From contig JARCOQ010000016.1 in NCBI GenBank assembly GCA_029207755.1, forward strand, positions 5,151,001 to 5,215,000: a stretch of DNA of 64,000 nucleotides, given 5' to 3'. The DNA comes from Chamaea fasciata. Its lineage: Eukaryota > Chordata > Aves > Passeriformes > Sylviidae. The notes below the pieces were generated by a model. The model saw only the letters and a program-made list of their open reading frames with translations, ran no database searches and was not told the DNA's origin. This document shows positions 1-12,699 of this stretch, piece by piece (position 1 is the stretch's first letter; the number at the start of each line of letters is the position of its first letter). The translations under genes and the position numbers were made by a program.

Positions 1-3000
1 ACCCAGGAACCATTTGGCCCACTGTTATGGAAAATATGATTTTAGAGATTGCAATCAGCCAGCAAGAAAAGGTGTTTAACCAACTAACTACTGCAGGACA
101 AAGCAAAACCTCAAGGTCTTTCTTTGAGTTTCTTTTCATTGTTTTTATGTTTCTCACCCCAGCACCTGCAATAGTGCTTGCCTGACACCCTTGGGAACTG
201 CTGGAATTTATTATCTAGAAAATTCCCAAACTATCTCTAGGAATTATTCAGAGTTGCAACATTTTGGACAGAAAAGAACTTGCAGGAGAGAAATGGACTA
301 AAAATTGTGTTCTGAGCGTCCATTCTGTATGGAGACACCGTGTACATAACACAGCACAGAACATTCTATCTGAGCTTAGCCAAGGCAGCCCCAGCCCAGC
401 ATCGCTGGGGAAGGTGGGCAGGAGAAAACAGGCACAGGGTCTTGCTCCTTTCCTATCCCCTCCTTGAAATCCGTGGATCAGATTGCTGGAGCAGCAGCAT
501 CTGCTCAGAGCATGTTTTCCACCATTTTTCCATGCTGGACTGGTTGTAGGGAGAGAGCAGAATTATTCTTCAGCAGACACTGAAGAGACAAGGCCCGCAA
601 CAAGATCACACCTGCACCTGGGTGGCCAGAGAACCTGCAAGCACAAAGCAGAATTTCTTGCCTAAATGTAGGGGACCTGTCTGACCTGCCTGGGAGGTAC
701 CAGGGGTGTTCAACCCCAACACACTCTCTGCCTCTCAGCAGCTAAAAATAAAAAAGTAGCTCTCCTGAGTCAGAAGTCAGAGCTACCATGCAAAACTGCA
801 CCCAGGTACCTCTTTCTGCCCTTACAAGTCTGTTATTATCAAGCAGAAAGAGAAATATTATTGTAAATATCTTTCTGATTATGCAGAGGCATCTAAAAAA
901 ATCTCTTCTCGCTCTCTGTTCCTTCAGTTCCAACACACTGCTAAATATACACCAGAAGTACAGGACAAAAGTGCATAAAACTGCCTCACTGATTGAATTC
1001 TAAATCCAATTTCTAAAGGATTTTGTGACCTAACTGATAATGAAATTTAAATTAATTTAAGTTGCAGTTAAGAAAACTCCCAAATATTCAGACATTGTCA
1101 AGTCTTATAATCCACTGATTTAAAAAGACTTCAGGCTCCTCAATCACCTTGGAGAATTTTGAGTCTATTTCTGCATTACTCAGGCATTGGAAAATATAAC
1201 CATATATTTTTGCTTACAGGTCCTACTTAGCAAAAACCAAGTTATTTTCTTTCCTCTAAATATATATTTATAAATACATATGCACACACTGTAGTTCGGC
1301 ACTAATTGGTATTTGTAATGTAAGCATTGGCCTTTCCTTCCTTTTCCTCAGCGAAAGTAAGCATGATCAAAGTCTGGCAGTATTTAATGATGAAAATGTA
1401 CCGTGTCTCTACAGCCTTAATGTCATTGAAATGAACTTGAAGATAGGTTTACAACAAAAATAATTTTAAAAGGTTTTCATAACAAACTCAGGGGGAAAAA
1501 AACCTGTATTTAGCTTTTCCTTCCTTTGCATTTTTATTTTGTCTGAGAGAAAAAAGAGAATAAACAAATATGTTTTTAAATGACCTGTGAGGGGCAAAAT
1601 ATATGCATAGAGAATTTATCCAACACTTCTAAGGATCTTGGAAGTGCTACAGCTACACTGTAGTTCCTTTGTTACAGCTCTGTATACATTTATACAAAAG
1701 AAAGATGAAAGGGGGGAGAGAGTGGTTGATATGGGTTGTGAGAAGTTGGTGGAATTAGATGGCAAGGGGTCAGATTACAGACAATGTAAGCTAAAATGCA
1801 TCAAAGGATATGAAGCAAAGGACTAGATCAAAGTCTAAGAAGCCAAGTACAAGAATAAAGGAGTGATAATTGTAGGCAGCGAGAGAAAGCGCTGGAATAG
1901 AAATGTGATAATGGTATGACCTCATGACTCAGTCTCTTTTTCCCCCCCTCAAGTCACCAGTTTCCCTGCACAAGGCACATGGGCTGGGAAGGGCAGGAGT
2001 GTGTGTGGCAGGAGGGAGCAGCCAGGGGTGGAAAGGAGTTCTGGGGTTGATAACCTTCCTGGGCTCAAAGGGAAAATTCACTTTGTTTTTTGCAATGTGC
2101 TTCATTGATAGGCTTTCCACAGGGCTGTCCTCACAGGCACTGGTGTGAAACAGGGAGCCTGGAAGGGTGGAAAGCTGCAGGTTAGATCCTGCTTTCCTGC
2201 AGCCCAGCAGAACATAGCAGACACCAGTGGGAGTGGGTCTGTTTTAAAATCACAACTGGACCCTATTTCAGAGAAATTATTGGGTATTGACTCCTCTGCT
2301 CTGTGGCTGAGATGTCACGGCTGGGAGAGCTGCCATCACCCAAAGAGTTCCTAAATTATACTCATCTTCAACTGTAGGGCCGTTCTGAGGATGGCTTTGC
2401 ATTAGATCTCCACTTTTCCAGGAACCAAATGCATTTTATTGCCAAATAAAATCCCTTTCACATCTAATGAGGTCTCTCTGTCCTCATTCTTGTAGAGCAC
2501 AGAGTACAAGTCCCTGTACATCCAAAGGAATCTGGCAGGTCAGGGAATTTCCTGGCTTCCTGGACTGATGATGCAGAATTTCCTCTGGTGTCACCATGTC
2601 CCAGTAAGAACAAGTGACATCACTTCAGGTGACTGCATCAGTCAAGGCTGGGGTTTGTTCCATGATTCCTGACATGGGTTTTAATTTGGGACAGGGCAAT
2701 GGCCCTCATCATCCCTCATGATCAGCTCATTCTGATGTTTCTTGGTGTCTTTGAAGGCTGAGGCCAAGGCTGCACAGGGTGAAAGCTCTTCTTGTGAACT
2801 TTGCTGCCCTTTTCCCCGTGGTTGATCTTTGGAAGTGGATGACAAATGGGAACAGTCATCACATGCAAGTCTCCTTTGGCTGTCCACAGGGATGAACTGG
2901 TGCCAAGATCCTGCCCTGCTCAAGCAGCTTTGGAAAATCAAACTGTTGATGCCAGAGAATAGCGTCTTCTCTGTTGCCTCCTTAGCAATGCAGACACCTA

Positions 3001-6000
3001 TTTTTGTTCTATCTGGAATGCAAAGGAGGCACCACTGCCTTGCCTCCCTCCAGCCTTTTTTTCCTTGCAGGCTGCCTTCCCTTCTCCAGTGAAGCCTCAG
3101 GACATCCATTCTCTCTTAAGTGGGTGAACAAATCAAAGTAAACCACTTACTGGTCTCTCAGACATCCATTTGCTGCCCGAGTTGTGTGCACCATTTATCT
3201 CTTCACCTCCCTCCCTGCTCAGAGTCATTTGGTGATGTGTTTATTTATTTTTCAGATTTAGTGGTTGAGCTCCATCTCTGGACAATGTTATAGGGTGGAG
3301 GAATCTATCAGTGAGTGCTGGAATAGATTCTGAAGAAGCAGAAAATCTTCAGGAAATACAGTGTATGTTAAAGTCTCTCCTTGCTGGGCCACAGGTTCAT
3401 GTTCAAGTATTTCTTCCTTGAAAAATAAGCCATTGAGACATAAAAGTGGCAGAAAGGCAGACAACTCTCTCTCTGCCTCACTGCCCTGTCTCTGTGCCAG
3501 TGCAGACTCTTTATCCCATCTTTTTGTTCCACTGCTTTGCTGACGAGTGCTCAGGCCAACTCTCAGCTCTTCACTGAAATGTCTGCATCAATCATACGGA
3601 CATGCATAACCAGAATCACTCTGGAATCTGTTGAATTTTAGTTTATACCTGAGTGAAAGAACCTGCCAGACCTTCCAGACAAACATCTATACACAAAAAT
3701 CTTTGGCTGGACTCTTGAGACACTGAAGGCCGTTAGTGTGTTGACTGACCTGAATCAGAAATGTCCTTTCTTCCCAAAGTAATTTTATTTCTCTGTGTGT
3801 TTCAGTTCTTGAATTTTCGGCTTAAATAGAATACAAACACTGAGAGACACATCGATGAGCTGTTTCTTTTGAGCTCAGATGCCCACCAATATTTCCAATG
3901 TTTACAGGCCACGGCGTGTTATCCCCAGGCACTGGGCTGGCAGAATTACTGGAGGGAAAACTCAGGAATTTTGAGGACAAGGGAGGGGGTGGCAGAACAG
4001 ATAGGAGTGTGACAGTTTCAGATGTGACATTTTTGTCACAAAGCATATGAGAAATTTATGGGAAAGTGGGAATTCTCAGTGTTGCATCTTCTCTGTCTCT
4101 GTAGAGGCTTTGCTGTTGAGCTGATGCTCCTGGACAGCAGGTCATGTTTGGAGCCTGGCTTTGCCGTTGCTTGACCCCAGCACACCTGTGGGGCAGCAGC
4201 AGCAGGTTTCTAGCCAGAACTGCAGTGGCTGGAGCTGCTGAGTAGTGCTGTGGCTCCGTGCCAAGCTCCCTTGCAGATCTGCTGACGCTGACACGGACCA
4301 GAGGGACCTGGGAAGTGTGGTTATGAGCTGCTCTCTGCCCTCACTAAACTCTGCTGCCCTGTGCTGATAAAACAGCTCGGAAAACACTGCCAGGACGGAT
4401 CATGGTTCAGCTGTGCCAGGCCTGGTACAACTGATGTGAGTCATGGAAGATAAAGAGAGTAAACACGTAGGAACTTTTCCCGTGAAAATTGCTTAATGCC
4501 ATCAACTGCTCAACGGAGAAGCTACAACCACAAGGTCTAAAATATCTTCTAAAGTTTGAAAGGGACACTGGCCACTGCTCTACCCACTCTTGGGTCACCA
4601 CATTGACGTCATCAATACCCAGACCTGCCAAAAATTCATCCCATTGTGACTGAACCAACCATGGTCCCACTCTGAAGCCTTGGGGCCTTGCAAGAGTCTG
4701 GAGGAAGCCACGCAGAGATTAGAAGGAAGTGTTGCCTGCACAACAATCTGGAAATTGTCTTGCACATCAAGGAACAGCCAGCCAGCAGGAAGAACAGAGT
4801 AAAACCCATTCATATGATTTTTGATTTAGGTCAGTTCATGACCTGTGAATTCTGACCCTTACAGGTGTATTAGAAACATAAAAGTTAATTCCCAATGATC
4901 ACCATAAACTATTATTTTGATGCTGTGTATGTGACCCAAAGGGTGTAGAGGGATTAAGGAATAGTGGTTCAAAGATATTTAAAGAACTCTGAAGGTATGC
5001 ACGAGAACTTGTCTGAAAACTTTATTGGGCAACAATTTGTTTTTAGACACCTGTAGAGGTCCCGCACCCCAAACTGATGTCATAGAGTGTCTTGTGGTTG
5101 TCTGCTCCGGAAATGTGGGTAAAAGAAACTTCCCAAAAACCAGTTCCTGTTTTTCTTCTCCATTTCCATTCTTCTTAGAGTTCTGCAAAACACGTGACTT
5201 TCATTGACTCATATCATGATGAAACAGCAAATTTAGACACACGTTTCCCAGAGTGCTGTCAATTTCACTCACTTGGCTTGGGTTTGACCCTATCAATTAC
5301 AGTCCAAATATCAATAGTTATCAATCCCTAACCCTAGGGGACATGAGGGGGCACAGGATGACCCAGCAGCCCCTGTGCAACCAGCACCCTACACGTGGCC
5401 AGGGAACATGACACACAGAAACACTGACACTCCTCCTTACTCTAAAAGAGAACACAACAAAGCTCACACAGCTCTAAGAGTGGGGTCAAGAGGACAAGGA
5501 AGCCTTATGGTTTTGACACAAGAGCCATGGGCTTTCCAAAGAAGCAGAAGGCAAATGTTCCTCTGGCCCAAACCAGCCTGGCCAGTTTCCTCAGCCAGGA
5601 AGTCCCCATATGTTGTTGCATCCCACGATTTTGACGTAAATCTGGAAAATTTGTACTTCTTTTTGCCCAGTTGTTTCTCATTGACACATTTGGGTATGTA
5701 CGAGAAACCTCAAAGGGAGGAGGGCAGTCAGTAATGGGTGTTGGTTGAGCACAGGGGTGTGAAGCTTTTGTAAGGTCTTCCTAAAACACTGAAAAGAAAA
5801 AGTGCCTCATACATAAATCACAGAACACATTGTCTCTTTAAAGGCTGATCACAAGGAGTTCTGGTTTGCTCACCGTTGGCTGTCTAAACAAGAGTTTTTA
5901 AACTCATGAGACATTACAGCCAAAGTCTTCAACAGAATCTCTGCTGTGAGAAAATTGCCAGGTAGTTATGGTCAATCCAGAAAGACAAATCAGACAGTGA

Positions 6001-9000
6001 TGGGGAAAATTTCCTTGACTGAATGGAGCTGGAAGGTCAAGCAGCTCCTTAAATTTCTCCTTGTCAAAGTAGATTTTTTTTTCTGGATATTTTTAGTTAT
6101 TTAGGAAATTTTATAGTTTGATATTGCTTCAGTGTTTTTGTTAATTTGAATTTTTTATCTCTATAAAACAGAACCATGGCTTTATCTAGCTTTGGCATCA
6201 GTGTAGCCCTCTCAGCACCAAGACTCTTAAGGTCAGACCTGCATCCAGTTTCCTCCCAGGCATCTTGTCAGTCCCACGCAGCTTTTGGACAATAAATAAT
6301 TTATGTAGCAAGATATCCTCAAAATATTCTAAGCTCTCTTTTAAAAAAAGGCATTTTCTTCAACTGACAAAAATCAACAGAAATTGTCACCACTCCTGGA
6401 ATTCTATTGAGTTAAAGATAATTCAAAGGAATGGTGAAAATTGATAAAATCAGAAAATAGTTGGATGTTTCAATCCCATTGATCTCTGTTAAAGGACACT
6501 ACTGCTCCCTTCAATACTGCTATTTATTTTTAAGCCTTATACAACAGTTTTAGTCCAGAAGAAAAATATGCAGCCCACAGCTAGTTCAGATTTTCCACTG
6601 CAAGAGGAAAGGCAAGCCAGGGAGAGCACCTTCTGTGGGGACAGTCCTCCTGCAAAGGAGCTGGCAGGTGGTGAGAGATGAGGCAAAAACACTCCCTGGG
6701 AAGTCTTTGGAGGAGGGATGTGAGCAAACTCCTGACAGCCCCAGACATCCCCCCGCAACACCCTGGGGCCTGTGAGCAGGGTTTTATATCCTTCCTTTTT
6801 ACATGTTCTTCCTTTCTATGGCCTTGCCGCGGTGACACATCCCCCGTGCTTGGGGACACCATCTCCTCAGCTGCGCATTCATCATACACTCTGTACAGCT
6901 TCCCAGTTGTTCCTCTTGTTTTAGGGTCTCCTTCCTCCTCACTCACTCCCCTTTGCCCCTGAGCATCCCCTTCAGCTTGGAATCCCCTCCCAGTACAGAG
7001 ACCTCAACGGGGATCCAGAAGTCACAGACTTTGCTGATTGATTCAAGGTGTTCTTCGCCTCCTTCTTCTCCTCACTGCCTTTATCTCTTAGTCCTGGGGA
7101 GTTTCATTCCCTTGCAGACTGGTTTGCTGTCACACCCTGCTCTCCCACTCCAGCTGAGATAACAGCTCACCCTGGTGACATTGAATTTCAGGCCTGATCT
7201 TAGTCCAAGGTCACAATTTCTACCATTTTGCAAAATGGTTGAAAGCACAAATTCCATAATGACTTGTGACTATGAGTTAAGTTCAATACAGCTGGCAGCT
7301 TCTCTTAGACAGATCTGCAGCAGGACTGACCTCGCTGACTGAATGAATCACTTGTCCCCCAGGGGCAGGAATGTTTCTTCCAGGATGGGATTGAAGCTGC
7401 TTTCTTACAAAGGCACTATCAGTCCCAAGCAGGGAGTTGGAAGCTGCCTGAGCCACACACCTGTCTTGTAGATAGTTCCTAGGCCTGCCAGGCATTTACC
7501 ATTCAAAAAATACACATTCTTCATCAACTTGAGCTGAACTTTGGGGAAGGGTGTAGAGGGGGGAAAGGAGAGGAAAGGAGGAGGGGAGGGACTCGAGGGG
7601 TTCAAGTGGATGTTTTTGTTCAATCCTTGACCGAAATAAATAACCAATTCTGTCTGGTTTGGCTCTAGTGCATTTGTTAAATGGTCCAAGGCTAGAATTG
7701 TTATCCCACGCCAGTTTTTCAATGATTGGATTGAGAAAAAAAATTGATTTCTTGTTAAATGAGAGTATCACAGCAGCTTCAAGTGGAAGAAGTACCATGA
7801 AGGGAGAAAAAGTGAACCTAACTGGTGTGGTCCCAAAAGCAGATAGTCACCATCCTGTCCCAAATTGTCCTGTGGGTGTCACAGAGGAGAGCCTGTGATT
7901 GCAATGGGACGCAGGCCACCATCATCCCAGAAGGATTTCCCCACTACACCAGATCAGGAGCTCTCAGGGAGCGAGTAGGACATTTAGAACAAGCAGCAAA
8001 GCCAACGTGCATGAGACACAGTATATTCGATATATTGGCCTGTTTAAGGTCAAGGCTACACTCCAAAGAAAGTCTGTGACACTCTCCCCAGACTGGCACT
8101 GGACACATCAGAGCAGACACATGGTGGGGCCCTTGGTCTGTGCTGATCACCACAACATCACAGGGGTCAGGGGTGGGGAGAAGGATGGAGAGATGAGAGC
8201 TTGGGAGAGCTCAGCGCATCCCAGCACTGCAGCATGTTTTCAGCTGCAGACATATAAGGGAGTCCTTCATGCATTCCTATCTAGAAATGGGCTTCATTTA
8301 GATATTTATGCCTTACTTTTGCTGAATAAAGACATAAAGAAGAGGCACCTATTTCTGTGGCTATGGCTAAGAGATGCTGCATCCAAGACTAAAATATTTT
8401 TGCATGCCTGATCCATACCTCCCGTGTGCTAAGAAGCCTTTAAGCTCTTTTTTAGCTGACGAGACATGAGCAGGTGGTCCAATTGTGAACAAAATGTCAG
8501 AATCCCTTCCCAGGTACAAAACCCCACTTAGAGAGACAGTCAAGCTATGCTGATAAACGTCAACTAGCCCCAGGCGCCGCCAACCCCCAAATCTCTGCTT
8601 TCAGTGCTAACATTAACTCTAATTATGTTCATCCTAAATCTGCTTCCAGTCTGTTTTCATTACCTTCATTCACGTTACTTTGCTATCACTTGTCCCTGCT
8701 TGCTGGCCTGATCTGTGATCAGATCTATTAGCAGGCCTGGTGCAGGGTGTCTGTGCTCCTCATCAGCCTGCATGTGGCACTTCTTGCTTTCCTCAACCTG
8801 CAACGTGGCTGCTAAACTGTGAATTTCTGACACTGGACACCAGCTCCCTGGCAGCTTTTCAGGGTACCACCAAGAGCCTCTTCCTTTCATTGGGGTCAGC
8901 AATCAGAATAAGTAATAAATGAACCCTGATGTGTCACAGTGGGAGGCTGCTCTTTACACCCCACAAACAAGCGGCATGGGTGTTAGACAAGGCATGGAAA

Positions 9001-9227
9001 TAAGGTATTCTGTTTTACTTCCAGCAGCCCTGATGGCTTGTTTTTGTGCCTGATGGCATAAAAACAAGGGGGTTTTTCCCAATATTTTCCCTCTCCAACT
9101 AACTGAGCTGCACCCAAAGAAAGCACTGATGTGAAGATGCTGTGGGGGGCAACTTTCTGTACTGTGGTCACATAAAAAGTGATGGGATAGCCTGGAAGAA
9201 AGAGGGCTCCAGGAAAAACTTCTAACA
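1..9227. other. Noncoding unique DNA, no gene recognised
   Basis: I see no gene, exon or RNA gene here. The longest open frames are 142 codons (2681-3109, minus) and 170 codons (7899-8411, plus). Neither shows a domain, signal peptide or compositional bias. The DNA is CpG-poor. AT-rich stretches lie at 1020-1310 (with a 12-bp palindrome AAATATATATTT at 1258-1269) and 1440-1620. A small perfect hairpin (8-bp arms, 4-nt loop) sits at 2433-2452. The segment 6900-7130 is pyrimidine-rich. Confidence 0.6.
7555..7591 (+). repeat. Uninterrupted polypurine tract (37 nt)
   Basis: Every base from 7555 to 7591 is A or G, made of GGA, GGGA and GAAA blocks. Long purine mirrors like this can form triplexes or pause polymerases. 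It is low-complexity sequence and suggests no gene function. Confidence 0.85.
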
Positions 9228-9523
9228 CATTCCAGTTCCTGAAGGGACTACAAGAGAGCTGGACAGGGACTTGGGACGAGAGCCTGGAGTGACAGGACAA
9301 GGGGGAATGGCTGAAAACTGACAGAAGGCAGAGTTATATTGGATATTAGGAAGAAATTCTTCCCGGTGAGGATGATGAGGCTCTGGCACAGGGAAGCTGT
9401 GGCTGCCCCATCCCTGGAAGTGTCCAAGGCCAGGCTGGGATAGTGAAAGGTGTCCCTGCCCATGGCAGAGGTTTGAGAATGAGATTATCTCAGAGCCACT
9501 TCCAACTCAAATCGTTCTATGGT
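9228..9523 (+). mobile_element. CR1 LINE 3'-end fragment (avian)
   Basis: This is the 3' part of a chicken-repeat-1 non-LTR retrotransposon in sense orientation. Recognisable landmarks in order are TTCCAGTTCCTGAAGGG, GTGACAGGACAAGGGG-AATGGC, ATATTAGGAAGAAATTCTTC, GAAGCTGTGGCTGCCCCATC, CCTGGAAGTGTCCAAGGCC, GAAGGTGTCCCTGCCCATGG and a decayed TTCCAACTCAAATCGTTCTATGG end. Relative to the consensus I remember, it has small internal deletions (in the GTTGCCCAGA stretch and after GGCTGGGA) and lacks the terminal 8-mer microsatellite. It carries no reverse transcriptase coding part, so it is a dead 5'-truncated copy. Confidence 0.93.
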
Positions 9524-10979
9524 AACAAGTGCCTTTTGCAATCTCCCTGTTTCAGTAGTTGTGTTCTGGAAGGTAGTGCTGTCTGCAGGTCACATCAGGG
9601 AATTCTGCATCCCAAGGGCCTGGATATTCAGATGTCCTGAGCATCCAAGGCTCTGGCTGCTCACAGTGGGATGTGTAGGTGCTCTGTGTTTCTGAAAACA
9701 GCATTCACAATTTATATCAAGATTTTATATATGCATGAATAAAATCCCTGGAGAATAGCTCAGTGCTTCTGGAAGGGGTCCAGACACTTACAGCTTCCCT
9801 TGTGCCCACTGAGGCTCAGCTCTGAAAGCAGATAAAAGTCCAATGACATCTTAGGATAAGTGCACTGTTCCCAGTGTAGCTGCCAAAAGGACAAATCTGT
9901 ATCAGAAAAATGTTCTTTCTTCTTCAGGGAGTTGTTAAGATCCTGCAAATTATGGTAATGAATTGTGAGACCTTGAATGGAAGGTGCTACTGAACAGTAG
10001 GTCATTGTGTCTGGGTGGATTTTATAGACATTTCTATGGTGCTCATGAAAAAGATAAGGAAAATTATATTTTGAACACATTCTCAAAGGTGTGTGTCATT
10101 TCTGTGTGCTTTCACCCAGATGGTAAAAGAGACAGATTTTTAAAGGATACTCAGCGAGGTGTTACTATCCCATCATAACATATATGTTTTTTCATGGAAT
10201 TTTAAGTAGAATATTTACTGACCTGCAATAATTCTCAAGCATTTTTATATATAAGAAGTTATTTTCTAGTATTTACCATTTATTCTCATTCTTTTAATGC
10301 TTTTGGTCAATAAAACCAAGGATTAACCATTCTTCAAAAGGGTTCCTTTTCTCCCATTATCAACTTTGATACTGTCATTTAAGTATGATATTACTATACT
10401 CATTCAGAAAATAGGCTACTACCCACAGTGATGGGTAATGAGACAGGTTTTCACCACATTCTTTTCTTTCTAACATCAGTAGGATCAGCAGCATCATCGG
10501 AAAAAGAATATTTCAACTGACAAAGCAGAAAAGTGGAAAGATCCTGAAAAACTAAAAAAGATTCAGGAAGTCCTTTCCTCTGCTTGAGAACAGGCATTAA
10601 TTAAGTCAAGGCCCTCCATGATCTGTGCAGCTGAAAGAAAAGGGAAAAACATTTCACTTTGGGTTCCTTCAGAACAGTAATTCCTGACATTTCTAGTGAG
10701 GAGAGGAATAATTGCAAAACACCCTTTAGAACATGATGTAGTGAGATGTTCCTCATGGAAGTGTTTCCTGGGACAAACTGCCTCCTTTACAGCCAAGGAC
10801 ACGAGACATGTGAGGAGCAGTAAATTGGAGAGGTGCACAATATAAGCAGTAGTTTTAATGCCAGCTGGCATGCCAAGGTTTCTCCTTCCGTGTCTGAACC
10901 CTCTGCACAGGTTAATAACCTTTGGGATGGTGGATCAGCAGGTCAAGGAACTGCTGTATTCTAACCCTTTTTCTCTGTG
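9524..10979. other. Noncoding DNA, no gene recognised
   Basis: Nothing beyond unique CpG-poor sequence is seen. Short open frames of about 65-108 codons overlap on both strands without recognisable content. AT-rich sequence around 9715-9745 and 10160-10330 contains AATAAA-like words, but no transcript end can be inferred from these alone. Confidence 0.55.
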
Positions 10980-11146
10980 GGTTGTGTTTTTTGAGGTTGG
11001 TTTGTTTGCGGTTTTTTCGTTGGGGTGGGTTTTTTGGTTTTTTGTTTTTTGGGGTTTTTTTGGGGGGGTTTGTTTAGTTTTGTGGTATGTATTGCCTATC
11101 CATCTAAATTTTGGGGTTTGGGCTTTGGGGTATTTTTTAAATTTTC
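10980..11146 (+). repeat. T/G-rich low-complexity tract with G-runs
   Basis: The top strand is almost only T and G, with T runs alternating with G runs. G-runs lie at 11022-11025, 11027-11029, 11051-11054, 11062-11068, 11113-11116, 11120-11122 and 11127-11130. The first four could form a loose G-quadruplex with loops of 1, 21 and 7 nt. Similar T/G tracts are common in songbird DNA as I remember it. A 97-codon frame through it (10858-11151) is low complexity and not a protein. Confidence 0.85.
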
Positions 11147-11499
11147 TATAGGAATAGGAACATGTCTTTCATCAGCGCCCGGTCAAGTCGATGCTTGCTG
11201 GGATAAGAGAGGAAGCCTTTTAGGAGAAGGAAGTATTTTAAATTCCTGCCTTCTTCAGTCTCTTTCTGAGCTTCACACAAGCATTCTGCTCCTGCTGGTT
11301 TACTGTTTCACACTTGGGCAAGATGTGAGTGAAGGAATCAGTCTCAGGCCCAGCCCTGAATGGCTGCACATTGGCACTGATGTGTAGATTCCCCCACTCT
11401 GTAAAGCTCAGCACCTCCCTGGGATGGACCAACCCTCAGAAAGCCAGTAAAGAGGAGTGTCACTGGGGCTTACTTTTGTGAGAGGATTAATGCCTTAAT

Positions 11500-12660
11500 C
11501 AAATGACTTGCTCGGAAGAAAAATTAGCAGATGCTGCAGTGTTTCACCTTTGAAACACCAGCAAAAATTCCCTGTGCTCCCTAAGAGCGGATACGTGTGT
11601 GAGGGTCCCTATTCAGCCCGTGTTTGCAGTTTGCATATTTCTGTGTAAATGTGTGTCTTACAATTAGCTTGAGGATGTGCTTACAGTTGCTTTTACAAGT
11701 CCTCATTCTTGACAGTTTTACGGATGTTTGCACTAAGTAGCTTTTAGTGGCATACTGGTGAAACTAGGCACCTTGTTTTCCTTTCTTAAAGGCCCTTGGT
11801 TCTAATACCTACAAAGACTAATCCATTTGCCTCAGCTAATCCAGTCTAAAAGTAGTCCAGTGCACTTGAAAGGATGTCCTGTGAGCAAAACATCTCACCT
11901 TGAGAATGGGGAAAAACTTGTTTTGGAGGTTGCTTCTCTCTGAAGCAGCATCTCCAATTGGCTAATCTATTTAGCAAAATTAATGAGAGGGCCATGGATT
12001 GAGTTTCATGGCAGACTAAAGCCCAGCTTTCTCAAAGAAAGGAATTCATTGTTGAACCTTTGATGGTCTAAAGGAGGAGAGATGCATTCATATGTTTTGG
12101 GTAACTCCCTCATCATTACTAAGATAAAATAAAAAGGCTTTAAGGTTTCTTTCACCAATCACCCCACAAGTTGGCAATTATATAGGATTACTAGTATCCC
12201 ATAGACCTGAGCTACCAACAGCTATTTTATTCACTTGTGTAATGCATTTTATGGTGATAACAAAAGAGCCCTTCAGGCTATTTTGTGGTCCATACAGATT
12301 TTGAAGGAGGGGGAACTCTTATTTTTGTTTGTGTTTTGAGTGGGGGTGATGGGCAAAAAAAGGTTTTTCTCTGCCAAGAGATTAGTGTGAAAGAATGAAA
12401 TGAAATGTTTCGGTCTTGTTCAGTTCTAGTCTAATCAAGCCTACTCTCAAATTAATGAGCTCTTACCAGGGGGAACATCCCTCGATGCTGGAAGGCAGCA
12501 GTAAAGCTATGCACTTCTATTTCGAAAAAATGTAAAGCAATATCCTTTTTGGCTTCAGATAAAACAGTGAAAGAAGCATTTTTCATCTTTTAAGGTTTGA
12601 TTTAATGCTACACTGACTTGCAGGGTTTGTGTTTATTGGAGGCATTTTTCTAGAGAGCAG
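11500..12660. other. Candidate conserved noncoding block
   Basis: This is unique AT-rich sequence. From 11433 to 12716 there is no open frame of 60 codons on either strand. It contains homeodomain/CCAAT-type words such as CCAATTGGCTAATC near 11955 and AAAATTAATGAG near 11977. A hairpin lies at 11539-11558 (arms GTGTTTCA/TGAAACAC, loop CCTT). I see no repeat. The texture resembles developmental enhancers, but conservation is not measured, so this is a suggestion only. Confidence 0.25.
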
Positions 12661-12699
12661 AACAAATTGCCAATAATTTGAGGGTTAGTATTCGGGTCT

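Noticed and set aside
5326..5337. CCCTAACCCTAG, telomere-like word
   Set aside because: Fewer than two repeat units; no interstitial telomeric array.
7899..8411. 170-codon open frame (plus)
   Set aside because: No recognisable domain or splice context, average composition, within the length expected by chance in 64 kb.
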